Shown: positions 8,083 to 15,597 of the stretch, in pieces
Layout: each line of letters begins with the position of its first letter
How positions within the stretch are numbered: position 1 is the stretch's first letter
NCBI GenBank assembly: GCA_011391075.1
Contig: JAABRF010000011.1
Location: 1-44,770, forward strand
DNA from: Flavobacteriia bacterium
GTDB taxonomy: Bacteria; Bacteroidota; Bacteroidia; Flavobacteriales; Flavobacteriaceae
Direction of reading: 5' to 3'
Length of the DNA: 44,770 bases
Program-made: the position numbers and the translations under genes
Notes under the pieces: model-generated
The model's database searches: none
What the model saw: only the letters and a program-made list of their open reading frames with translations
Told to the model about the DNA's origin: nothing

Positions 8083-8662
8083 AAATTCAATTTCTATTGA
8101 TTATCAAAATATTTATTATCCGCCAGGTGGCATTTTGATTTGGATTCTCATCCTATTGGAATTGCTCACCTTTGGTATTGCGCTGACTGTTTTAGTAATT
8201 CAATCCAAAAATGAACCCGATTTATTTCACACCATGAGTGACAAACTCAACACACTATTTGGCTCAATGAATACTATTGTGCTACTGACAAGTGGTTTTT
8301 TTATGGCCAAAAGTGTTCATTTTTTTAAAGATAAAAATTATGTGTCAACCAAGAAATTTCTTATTTGGACTGTATTGTTAGGGCTTGTTTTTGTGGGGAT
8401 AAAGTCAATTGAATACACGCACAAAATAAACGAAGGTATCACTTTGGGAAGCAATACATTTATGAATTATTATTGGCTTTTGACCGGATTTCACATGATA
8501 CACGTATTGGTGGGATTGGTAATTCTAAGCTTGATGTATCACAGTATTTCCCAAAAACCTGAACAAACCGATGTGTTGGATTTTGAAGCCAGTGCTTCTT
8601 TTTGGCATCTGTGTGATTTGATTTGGTTGTTGCTTTTTCCGATACTTTATCTAATTTTTTAA
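8057..8662 (+). CDS. norE: NorE, cytochrome c oxidase subunit III-like protein
   Basis: A 201-residue, five-helix membrane protein of the cytochrome c oxidase subunit III family. Seen: the opening PPGGILIWILILLELLTFG, the central GFHMIHVLVGLVIL helix and the C-terminal SASFWHLCDLIWLLLFPILY, which are subunit III hallmarks. Its place after norQD and before a subunit IV-like protein identifies it as NorE rather than a terminal oxidase subunit, since no oxidase subunits I or II are nearby. Known: NorE and NorF are not catalytic but improve NO reductase activity or assembly. The start lies inside norD. Confidence 0.9.
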   Translation: MNASDTKIENSISIDYQNIYYPPGGILIWILILLELLTFGIALTVLVIQSKNEPDLFHTMSDKLNTLFGSMNTIVLLTSGFFMAKSVHFFKDKNYVSTKKFLIWTVLLGLVFVGIKSIEYTHKINEGITLGSNTFMNYYWLLTGFHMIHVLVGLVILSLMYHSISQKPEQTDVLDFEASASFWHLCDLIWLLLFPILYLIF

Positions 8663-8794
8663 TGTGCCAATATGCTAATTTTCCAATGTGCCAATGAGTT
8701 AATGTGCCAATGTGCTAATGAGTTAAAGAAGTAATTTACATATAACCCAATAACCCAATAATCCAATAACCTAATAACCTAGCAACCCAATAAC
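8663..8794. repeat. Two short AT-rich repeat arrays between norE and norF
   Basis: From 8661 to 8724 the motif 'aatgtgccaatgtgctaatgagtt' is repeated imperfectly in units of about 10-12 bp. From 8742 to 8794 there is a decanucleotide-like array of 'aacccaataa' variants (about six units). Neither encodes a protein. The first resembles, in inverted orientation, the array at 11091-11150. Confidence 0.7.
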
Positions 8795-8808
8795 TAAATC
8801 AACAAACA

Positions 8809-9048
8809 ATGCGTTCAACTTTAACCACAACTTGGCTTTTACTGATGTTTTTGGTCATTCTCATGTCGCTTTTTGCACATTTTGAACCACATAGTTCCTT
8901 TTTCTGGACGGTAATTTTAGGACTTTCCGGACTGAAATTTTTATTGGTTGCTTTTCAATTTATGGAAATGAAACGCGCCAATAGTTTTTGGAAAGTTTTT
9001 TTGGTACTTTTTGTGGTTCTGTTTATTGCATTATTGCTATTTCTATAA
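8809..9048 (+). CDS. norF: NorF-like small membrane protein (cytochrome oxidase subunit IV-like)
   Basis: A 79-residue protein with three predicted membrane helices (about 7-23, 30-50 and 60-79). The segment FLLVAFQFMEMKRANSFWK between helices 2 and 3 is the signature of the prokaryotic COX4/NorF family. It is the last gene of the nor cluster, after norE. Known: NorF, with NorE, supports full NO reductase activity. Short length and limited sequence information make the exact name less sure than the family. Confidence 0.8.
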   Translation: MRSTLTTTWLLLMFLVILMSLFAHFEPHSSFFWTVILGLSGLKFLLVAFQFMEMKRANSFWKVFLVLFVVLFIALLLFL

Positions 9049-9201
9049 TAATCAATTTGGGTGTTTCACGATTTTATTTCAACTTCGCTTTTTTCTTTTT
9101 TATACGCATTGCCCTAATGAGGGTTATACAAGCCCATTCACACTTGGCAATTTCGGAACTGAATTTTTTAGGAACGGCTTATTTCGCTAATTTACATAAG
9201 G

Positions 9202-9534
9202 TTAATTATTCATCCCTAACATTCTTTTTCCTTCAGGCGTAATCATTCCATGATTCCAACTTGGCTCAAATACCATATTTACTACAACCTCCATGTCGGA
9301 ATACTTTCGTTTGATGCTTTCTTTTACATCTTGGACAATTGAATCACCTAACGGACACGAAGGTGTGGATAAAGTCATGGTTACAGTAACTTGATTGATT
9401 CCATCAAATTTTACTTCGTAAATCAATCCAAGATTGACTATGTCAATTTCAATTTCGGGGTCATATACGTTGATTAGTACGTTTTCTACAATGTCTAATT
9501 CTATTTGTGAAGGGTTTTCGTATTTTGTTGTCAT
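9202..9534 (-). CDS. MIP18/DUF59-family Fe-S cluster assembly factor
   Basis: A 110-residue protein of the MIP18 (DUF59, SufT/PaaD-like) family. Seen: DPEIEIDIVNLGLIYEV and the motif TLSTPSCPLGDSIVQDV with the conserved cysteine, then EPSWNHGMITPEGKRMLG, which is characteristic. Known: these proteins help mature or repair Fe-S proteins. It is the last gene of a leftward operon with a DUF2249 protein and a multi-helix haem-type membrane protein, transcribed toward norF. Inference: it serves Fe-S maintenance under nitrosative stress. It is shorter than fused SufT forms. Confidence 0.88.
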   Translation of the reverse strand: MTTKYENPSQIELDIVENVLINVYDPEIEIDIVNLGLIYEVKFDGINQVTVTMTLSTPSCPLGDSIVQDVKESIKRKYSDMEVVVNMVFEPSWNHGMITPEGKRMLGMNN

Positions 9535-9624
9535 GGTTTTGTTTTATTTCTAAATGAGTTGGTTGAGTCTAATAGTTTATTGAGTTTAGTTTATATTTTA
9601 CTAATTGGCTAATTGCCTAATTCT

Positions 9625-10920
9625 CTAATTAGGTTGCTGAACTTGGCGAAGCACTAATTTGTGAAAAACAATTTTTAAAACATTGAAAAGATTTAATACT
9701 GCAGCTACAAGTATTCCTATTAAACCTATTTGAATGATGATTATTTGTTTAAATATCAAACCACTAAGTAAAATGTCAAAGCCGGTTAAGTATATATACA
9801 TTTGTATTTTCAATATCTTTTCAGAATACAATTCGCGTGGTAAAGGTGTCTTAAATTTTCCTACAAAAGGTTGATATATTTTTAACCAAATAATAAAAGG
9901 CAATGTTTTGTATATCTGTCCTAAAATGATCGTGCTGATTAACCCGAATACGATACCAAAACCATAAACTAATGCCCAATGTGAATCGAGTACATCATTC
10001 CAATTTTTACCTAGAATGACTAATGAAATCAATAACGGAATAAATATCAATATCAAAGAAGTAAAGGTTAATTTGAGTGCTGAGTCTAATGTTTTGCGTA
10101 TTCGGTTTTTGAAAATTTTAAAAATATAATGTAAATAATTGACAATTCCTGCCAAAATCAACAATCCAAATAGCAATGATAAATACGAATAATTGAAAAG
10201 TATCCAATTGACAGTTAAGCCTATAAGTCCAATATTGATGGCATAATAGGTGAATTTTAATTTGCTGTCATTGGTTTGATGTGATATAACAAACATCGGG
10301 ATCAACAGAGAAGAAGCCCCAATGATGAGTAGCAAAAACCAACCTGCCAAACCTACATGTGCGTGAATTTTTAAATAATGCAAATGAGAATTGTTTAGGA
10401 AGGGAAATTTGAAATTTAATGCCACTAAGGTCCCTAAAATTTCAGTCAATGCCAACCAAAATATAGCAGTAGAAATAAATCTTGATTGTATGTTGTTTTT
10501 GGTGCGAATACGATAGGTCCATGTCAAATTGATGATAAACAATAGCAAAGAAAAAAACATCAATAACGAGGAGTAAAACAATAAATTTGAAAATGATGCC
10601 ACCCAAAATGAATATGATAAAAATATAACACTCAATGTATAGGAGTAGAAAGTTATTTTTGCCAAATTTTCACTAAACAAAGAAGTTTCATATACTACTG
10701 GAATTAATTGGTACAAAGCCCCAAAAGCAATCATGGTTCCCCATCCCAATACCAAAATATGTGTTATGGCGATGAGTTTAGGGCTGAAATACAATGTCAT
10801 CCATTCATCAACACTGAAATAAAGTAAAATTGTAGCTACTACAAAAGCCAAACTACCGGTTACAAAATGTGGTACGACGATAGAGGCAGAAGGAGCATTC
10901 GCGGTTTGAAGTCCGGTCAT
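9625..10920 (-). CDS. 12-helix NnrS-like / haem-copper oxidase subunit I-like membrane protein
   Basis: A 431-residue inner-membrane protein with about 12 hydrophobic helices. Histidines sit in segments reminiscent of NnrS and of oxidase subunit I: VVPHFVTG (near 18), ITHILVLGWGT (near 53), HLHYLKIHAHVGLAGWF (about 180-195) and SHWALVYGFG (near 315). NnrS is a haem- and copper-containing membrane protein that protects against NO stress. The position between a DUF2249 protein and a MIP18 factor, beside the nor genes, fits such a role. Catalytic residues of NorB (paired FeB histidines) are not evident, so it is not a second NO reductase. The family assignment is moderate. Confidence 0.65.
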   Translation of the reverse strand: MTGLQTANAPSASIVVPHFVTGSLAFVVATILLYFSVDEWMTLYFSPKLIAITHILVLGWGTMIAFGALYQLIPVVYETSLFSENLAKITFYSYTLSVIFLSYSFWVASFSNLLFYSSLLMFFSLLLFIINLTWTYRIRTKNNIQSRFISTAIFWLALTEILGTLVALNFKFPFLNNSHLHYLKIHAHVGLAGWFLLLIIGASSLLIPMFVISHQTNDSKLKFTYYAINIGLIGLTVNWILFNYSYLSLLFGLLILAGIVNYLHYIFKIFKNRIRKTLDSALKLTFTSLILIFIPLLISLVILGKNWNDVLDSHWALVYGFGIVFGLISTIILGQIYKTLPFIIWLKIYQPFVGKFKTPLPRELYSEKILKIQMYIYLTGFDILLSGLIFKQIIIIQIGLIGILVAAVLNLFNVLKIVFHKLVLRQVQQPN

Positions 10921-11150
10921 TTTTAAATTAGAAATTAGAAATTTGAAATTAGAAGGTGGTTGAGTGATTTTCTGAAATTACAAATTAATATTTGAAATGC
11001 ATATTGTTATAGAAAATTGTATCGAAACCAGCGGTTATTTTTAAATTTGAAATTAGAAATTAGTGCTTCGTAAAGCTCTGTGCATCGCATTAGCTTATTG
11101 GTACATTAACACATTAACAAATTGGTACATTGACAAATTGGCTAATTAGT
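10921..11150. repeat. AT-rich direct repeats upstream of the nnrS-like gene
   Basis: Two related blocks, 'tttttaaattagaaattag' (10920-10938, extending to 10954) and 'tttttaaatttgaaattag' (11038-11056, extending to 11063), lie about 120 bp apart. They are followed by an array of 'attggtacattaacaaattgg'-type units (11095-11150) that runs up to the stop of the DUF2249 gene. The last array is related, in opposite orientation, to that at 8661-8724. Confidence 0.6.
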
Positions 11151-11951
11151 TTTATAAATCAACATTTGCACATATCCTTCTTCAATATCCTTGCTCAACC
11201 ATTGGTAATTCCTCGTTTTCAACTCTGGCAATAGGAATTGCGGTACTTTTTTATGATGCACAAATAATCCGTGGTTTTCGGGTAAAATAGTAAGAGTTTC
11301 CAAGATTTTCATCATCGGTTCTGGCATTTCCAATTGTCTGACATCTATTTCGATGATATTTGACCCAAAATCTACCATTTTGGTTTCCATTTCGTTCAAT
11401 ACAGGCAACCCAATTTTGAAAGATTCTGGTTGAGATTTTTTACCGGTTAATTTGAAATAGGTATGAAATTCATTGGAGCTCATCTTGTCGGTAAATGATT
11501 TGTATCCTTGTTTTTCCAATACATTCATTATCGGAATAGGTTCAAAAACGTTGACGATTTTCAAGATTTGATCTTGTTTAAGGGTTTTGATATTGGCCAT
11601 TATATCCGAAAAAGGATCTGCACCACTTTCTATAGTAGGACGTACATCGAGTGTAATGATTTTGTCGAGTGGCAAGTCAAAAGGACGCTTTGTGGTTTCC
11701 AATTTTTCGAAATTTGAAGCATCTGGAAATTCTACTGACATTCCGATATCTGCCAATTTCTGCAAAAATTCGGTTATTCTGACGCCACCAATTCCCGCTG
11801 CGTCTTTTACCGTTACTCGTGGAGCTAAGACTTTACGCAAAATTGGGTTTTGAAGTTTCTTAAAATGTTTGTTGATAATTGCTATAGCGTCTATGGCTTT
11901 AGGATTTTCAGCAATAATTGTCGATATTTTTGTGTTTTGGTTGATGATCAT
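11142..11951 (-). CDS. DUF1858-DUF2249 domain protein
   Basis: A 269-residue cytoplasmic protein. Residues 1-60 form a DUF1858-like (ScdA/RIC N-terminal type) domain: 'TKISTIIAENPKAIDAI' and 'VTVKDAAGIGGV'. Two DUF2249-like units follow. One begins near TLDVRPTIESGADPF (about 100-170) and the other near IEIDVRQLEMPEP (about 200-268, with GLFVHHKKVPQFLLPEL). Known: DUF2249 proteins recur beside NO reductase, hcp and nnrS genes, and ScdA/RIC-type proteins repair nitrosylated iron centres. Inference: it acts in the NO response with the next two genes. The molecular activity is not known. It is the first gene of the leftward operon. Confidence 0.85.
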   Translation of the reverse strand: MIINQNTKISTIIAENPKAIDAIAIINKHFKKLQNPILRKVLAPRVTVKDAAGIGGVRITEFLQKLADIGMSVEFPDASNFEKLETTKRPFDLPLDKIITLDVRPTIESGADPFSDIMANIKTLKQDQILKIVNVFEPIPIMNVLEKQGYKSFTDKMSSNEFHTYFKLTGKKSQPESFKIGLPVLNEMETKMVDFGSNIIEIDVRQLEMPEPMMKILETLTILPENHGLFVHHKKVPQFLLPELKTRNYQWLSKDIEEGYVQMLIYKTN

Positions 11952-11976
11952 ATTTTGATTGAATTTGTTTTCGGTA

Positions 11977-11998
11977 CAAATTTAGAATAATTCTAAAT
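11977..11998 (-). promoter_or_regulatory. Promoter of the DUF2249 operon overlapped by a perfect palindrome
   Basis: Minus-strand TAAATTTG (11984-11977) is a -7 box about 26 bp before the start codon. It is overlapped by ATTTAGAATAATTCTAAAT (11980-11998), a perfect palindrome with 9-bp arms around one central base. Such overlap with -7 suggests a repressor operator. Its sequence differs from the norC operators. The nearest -33-like TTTG is too far (24 bp). Confidence 0.55.
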
Positions 11999-12044
11999 AA
12001 GAAAAAGACAAAATGGTATTTATTTTTAATAAATGTATCATTTC

Positions 12045-12087
12045 TGACAAAAATCATTATTTACATCAAAAATAAAACATAAATTTG
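12045..12087 (+). promoter_or_regulatory. Promoter of the porin-nrfHA operon with Crp/Fnr-like site
   Basis: TAAATTTG (12080-12087) is a -7 box 27 bp before the start codon. No -33 TTTG is seen. TGACaaaaATCA (12045-12056) matches 8 of the 10 defined bases of the Fnr/Dnr consensus TTGAC-N4-ATCAA and is centred about 41 bp upstream of the predicted transcription start, the class II activator position. An imperfect inverted repeat (12011-12043) lies just upstream. Confidence 0.5.
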
Positions 12088-12114
12088 TCTTTTATTAATT
12101 AAAGTTTATTTACG

Positions 12115-13380
12115 ATGCAGATTTCTAAAACAGTTATTCTTATTTTTCTGTTTATTCTATCTAATAATCAGCTTTTTGCTCAATTTCAAATAGGTGCTGA
12201 ATTGAGAAACCGAACAGAGTTTCGTCACGGATATAAAACACTTTTTCCCGATGATACTGATCCTGCCTTTTTTAATGCTCAACGTACCCGACTGAATACA
12301 CAATATTCAATGGAAGGATTGAAAGTATTTGTCAGTGTGCAAGATGTGCGTACTTGGGGCGATGTTGCACAACTCAACGTTACCGATAAAAACGGGTTTT
12401 CATTACATCAAGCATACGCCGAATTAAAACTTTCACCAGTAATGGCTTTGAAATTAGGTCGTCAAGAAATAGTTTATGACGATGCAAGGTTTTTTGGAAA
12501 TGTGGATTGGACCACACAAGGCAGAAGCCACGATGCGTTTTTGATCAAATATGGTAAAGATAAAATGCAATTAGAAATAGGTTTGGCTTACAATCAAACC
12601 GATGAAAACGGTTTAGCAAATACTTATACAATTGCAAATACTTATAAAACCTTTCAATATGTATGGTTTCACAAAGATTACTCCCATTTCGGAATGTCTC
12701 TTTTGTTGTTGAATAATGGAATGCAATATATCAATACGTCTGATGCCACTCAAAATGAAACCCGTTTTAGTCAAACCCTTGGTACGCATTTGAAATTTAA
12801 AAAAGATAAAATTTCTGTTGCTTCCAATTTGTATTATCAAATGGGAAAAGACATCAACGACAACAAATTGGGAGCTTATTTGGTTTCATTGGATTTCAAT
12901 CATCAAACTACAGATAAATTCAATTTTGGAGTAGGCGTAGAGCTGATAAGTGGAAATGAATTTGGTGCCATTACCGACCAAAAAAATCATGCTTTCAACC
13001 CTATGTTTGGAACCAATCATAAATTTAATGGTCACATGGATTATTTTTATGTTGGAAACCATTTGAATTCCGTAGGTTTGATGGATTTTAATGCTACATT
13101 GGGTTACAAATTCAGCCCCAAACATAGTTTGACAGCTTATTTTCACCAATTTTCGGCAGCACAGGATATTAATAATTCATTGGATAGCAAAACATTGGGT
13201 AGTGAAATTGATTTAGCTTTCAATTATAAATTTGCTGACTATGGCACCTTCACGCTTGGTTATTCTCAAATGTTTGCTCAAGAAGGTTTGGAAGTTTTAA
13301 AAGGAAATAACGATGGAAATTCCAATAATTGGGCCTTTGCCATGTTGACATTGAAACCCAATCTTTTTACAAATAAATAA
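12115..13380 (+). CDS. Outer-membrane beta-barrel, alginate-export-like porin
   Basis: A 421-residue outer-membrane protein with a signal peptide (about 1-22, ending LFAQ). The body alternates amphipathic strands, with ELRNRTEFRHGY near the N-terminus and LHQAYAELKLSPVMALKLGRQEIVYDDARFFGNVDW, typical of the alginate-export-type porin family. A long stretch of strands runs to the C-terminus. It lies 15 bp before nrfH. Inference: it passes nitrite or other anions to the periplasmic nitrite reductase, or is simply a co-regulated porin. The family name does not imply alginate transport. Confidence 0.8.
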   Translation: MQISKTVILIFLFILSNNQLFAQFQIGAELRNRTEFRHGYKTLFPDDTDPAFFNAQRTRLNTQYSMEGLKVFVSVQDVRTWGDVAQLNVTDKNGFSLHQAYAELKLSPVMALKLGRQEIVYDDARFFGNVDWTTQGRSHDAFLIKYGKDKMQLEIGLAYNQTDENGLANTYTIANTYKTFQYVWFHKDYSHFGMSLLLLNNGMQYINTSDATQNETRFSQTLGTHLKFKKDKISVASNLYYQMGKDINDNKLGAYLVSLDFNHQTTDKFNFGVGVELISGNEFGAITDQKNHAFNPMFGTNHKFNGHMDYFYVGNHLNSVGLMDFNATLGYKFSPKHSLTAYFHQFSAAQDINNSLDSKTLGSEIDLAFNYKFADYGTFTLGYSQMFAQEGLEVLKGNNDGNSNNWAFAMLTLKPNLFTNK

Positions 13381-13395
13381 TATAAAATAAATGGT

Positions 13396-13983
13396 ATGTT
13401 AAAATTATTGCGATACCTTAAACCACCCAAGAATTGGCATTTGCAGGCAATTATCCTCATTGGAGCCATTACAGGTTTTGGATTGTATGCTGCCATTGAA
13501 TCTAATGCGATTTCATATTTGTCAGACGATCCGAAAGCTTGTGTCAATTGCCATGTGATGACACCAGAATATGTTTCTTGGCAACGAAGTTCGCATCGCG
13601 AAGTAACCAATTGCAACGATTGCCATGTGCCACATGACAATTATGCTAAGAAAATGATTTTCAAAGCCAAAGATGGATTGTATCATGCGAGTGTTTTTAC
13701 AACGAAAAGTGAACCTCAAGTCATTCAAATGAAAGAGGCGAGTGCCAAAGTAGTACAGAGTAATTGCATCCGTTGTCATGAAAATCAAATCACTGATGCC
13801 AATTTGAGCGGAACAGTAGCAAATCACTTCGAACATCGTACTTCCAAGAAATGTTGGGAATGCCATAAACACGTTCCACATGGTCGTGTACATAGTTTGT
13901 CGTCTGTGAAGTATTACGGAAAAATTTCAGAGGAACATCAAGAAACTGTCCCTGACTGGCTTAAAAAACAAATGATAGATTAG
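13396..13983 (+). CDS. nrfH: NrfH, tetrahaem menaquinol dehydrogenase of nitrite reductase
   Basis: A 195-residue NapC/NirT-family cytochrome. It has one N-terminal membrane helix (about 17-36) and four c-type haem motifs: CVNCH (49-53), CNDCH (73-77), CIRCH (124-128) and CWECH (153-157). M55 just after haem 1 (CHVM) is the unusual axial ligand known from NrfH. It oxidises menaquinol in the inner membrane and passes electrons to NrfA. It lies between the porin and nrfA. Confidence 0.96.
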   Translation: MLKLLRYLKPPKNWHLQAIILIGAITGFGLYAAIESNAISYLSDDPKACVNCHVMTPEYVSWQRSSHREVTNCNDCHVPHDNYAKKMIFKAKDGLYHASVFTTKSEPQVIQMKEASAKVVQSNCIRCHENQITDANLSGTVANHFEHRTSKKCWECHKHVPHGRVHSLSSVKYYGKISEEHQETVPDWLKKQMID

Positions 13984-14060
13984 TTGATCAGCTGATTTCA
14001 GAATTTGCAAATGAGCCTATTTAACTCATTTAACTTAAATAACTTAATAACCTATCCCAT

Positions 14061-14075
14061 CCCGATAGCTATCGG
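14061..14075. repeat. Palindromic repeat in the nrfH-nrfA spacer
   Basis: CCCGATAGCTATCGG is followed by 'aaatcgggat', another partial copy. It belongs to the same palindromic family as 5415-5430. The 121-bp spacer also holds 'aacttaataacc'-like simple repeats and the 10-bp palindrome ATCAGCTGAT (13987-13996). Confidence 0.65.
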
Positions 14076-14104
14076 AAATCGGGATCTAATAACTAAATAG
14101 TAAA

Positions 14105-15595
14105 ATGGAAAATAATAGAAAACCTTGGGTGAATTGGATGTTTTTTTTAGCATCCTTATTGGTAGTTTTTTTATTGGGATTATTGATATCCAATATAGTA
14201 GAACGCAAAGCAGAAGCAAAATTTGCTTACAAACCCTTAAAAGATATCGGTCAATTTGAATCGAGAAATGAAGTATGGGGAGAAAACTATCCTCGTGAAT
14301 ATCAGTCCTATATGCAGACTGCAGATAGTTCATTTGTTTCAAAATACAATGGCAATGCCATGATAGACATGCTCGAAGTGGATCCAAGATTGGTAGTGCT
14401 TTGGGCAGGATATGGTTTTTCAAAAGACTACAATCAAGGTCGCGGACACGTGTATGCTATAGAAGATATGTACAACACACTCCGTACAGGTGGACCTACA
14501 GGAAACGATGATGGACCCATGCCATCCACTTGTTGGACTTGTAAATCGCCCGATGTACCTCGTTTGATGAACGAAAAAGGCGTTACAGAATATTATACCG
14601 GAAAATGGGCGAGTTTAGGAGATCAAGTGGTAAATCCAATAGGTTGTGCAGATTGTCATGATTCTAAAACAATGAACCTGAAAATTACACGTCCAGCTGT
14701 GATTGAAGCGTTCCAACGTAAAGGGAAAGATGTCAATAAAGCCTCCCAAAATGAAATGCGTTCCTTGGTTTGTGCTCAATGTCACTCCGAATATTATTTC
14801 AGTAATAAATTACCTGGGAAAGAAAAAGCACAATATTTAGTTTTCCCTTGGGACAATGGTTATACTGTAGAAGACATGGAAAAGTTTTATGATAACGTGA
14901 AACACACCGATTGGGTTCACTCTTTGAGTAAAGCTCCAATGTTAAAAGCACAGCACCCCGATTATGAAATATATATGACAGGTATCCATGGTCAACGCGG
15001 CGTTTCTTGCGCAGATTGCCACATGCCTTATAAAACAGAAGGCGGACAAAAATTTACGGATCATCACATTCAATCACCTTTGAACAATGTTGCAAATTCA
15101 TGTCAGGTTTGCCATAGAGAAGACAAAGATGTATTGATGAAAAATGTGTATGACAATCAAGATAAAGTAATTGCCAACCGTGACAAATTAGAGGAAATTC
15201 TTGTGAGAGCACATGTTGAAGCCAAGAAAGCATGGGATTTGGGTGCAACAGAAGCGCAAATGAAAGATATTTTGGATGGCATTCGCAAAGCACAATGGCG
15301 TTGGGATTATGCAGCAGCGGGACATGGTTCTGCGTTTCATGCACCTGTAGAAACCTTACGAGTGATTGGAAATGGAATAGACATCGCACAAGAGACACGA
15401 ATCAAATTAGCCAAAGTCTTATTTAAATTAGGATATGATGGCGAAGTACCTTATCCAGCCATTAAAACCAAAGCTGAAGCCCAAAAATTCATTGGATTAG
15501 ACATGGAAAAATTACAAATTGAAAAAGATAAATTTAAAAAGGATTTGGTACCAGTTTGGAAAAAATCTGCTCAAGAAAGACAATCCAAAAAATAA
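14105..15595 (+). CDS. nrfA: NrfA, pentahaem ammonia-forming cytochrome c nitrite reductase
   Basis: A 496-residue periplasmic enzyme for six-electron reduction of nitrite to ammonium. The active-site haem motif is CWTCK (143-147); CADCH (181-185), CAQCH (223-227), CADCH (302-306) and CQVCH (333-337) follow. Catalytic candidates are R113 (QGRGH), Y230 or Y231 (CHSEYYF) and H295 (TGIHG). The N-terminal segment 11-31 is a membrane anchor or uncleaved signal, as in some Bacteroidota and epsilonproteobacterial NrfA. The upstream NrfH and downstream haem-attachment genes complete the pathway. Confidence is very high. Confidence 0.98.
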   Translation: MENNRKPWVNWMFFLASLLVVFLLGLLISNIVERKAEAKFAYKPLKDIGQFESRNEVWGENYPREYQSYMQTADSSFVSKYNGNAMIDMLEVDPRLVVLWAGYGFSKDYNQGRGHVYAIEDMYNTLRTGGPTGNDDGPMPSTCWTCKSPDVPRLMNEKGVTEYYTGKWASLGDQVVNPIGCADCHDSKTMNLKITRPAVIEAFQRKGKDVNKASQNEMRSLVCAQCHSEYYFSNKLPGKEKAQYLVFPWDNGYTVEDMEKFYDNVKHTDWVHSLSKAPMLKAQHPDYEIYMTGIHGQRGVSCADCHMPYKTEGGQKFTDHHIQSPLNNVANSCQVCHREDKDVLMKNVYDNQDKVIANRDKLEEILVRAHVEAKKAWDLGATEAQMKDILDGIRKAQWRWDYAAAGHGSAFHAPVETLRVIGNGIDIAQETRIKLAKVLFKLGYDGEVPYPAIKTKAEAQKFIGLDMEKLQIEKDKFKKDLVPVWKKSAQERQSKK

Positions 15596-15597
15596 GA

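Noticed and set aside
8661-8794. Tandem repeats considered as a CRISPR array
   Set aside because: Units are only about 10-12 bp and contiguous, with no spacers and no cas genes nearby.
8985-9242. 84-residue plus-strand frame overlapping the norF end and the MIP18 gene
   Set aside because: Overlaps two well-supported genes in other frames; phenylalanine-rich composition is typical of a shadow frame.
13987-13996. ATCAGCTGAT palindrome before nrfA as an Fnr site
   Set aside because: It does not fit TTGAC-N4-ATCAA spacing and lies inside the operon, in a repeat-rich spacer with no -7 box.
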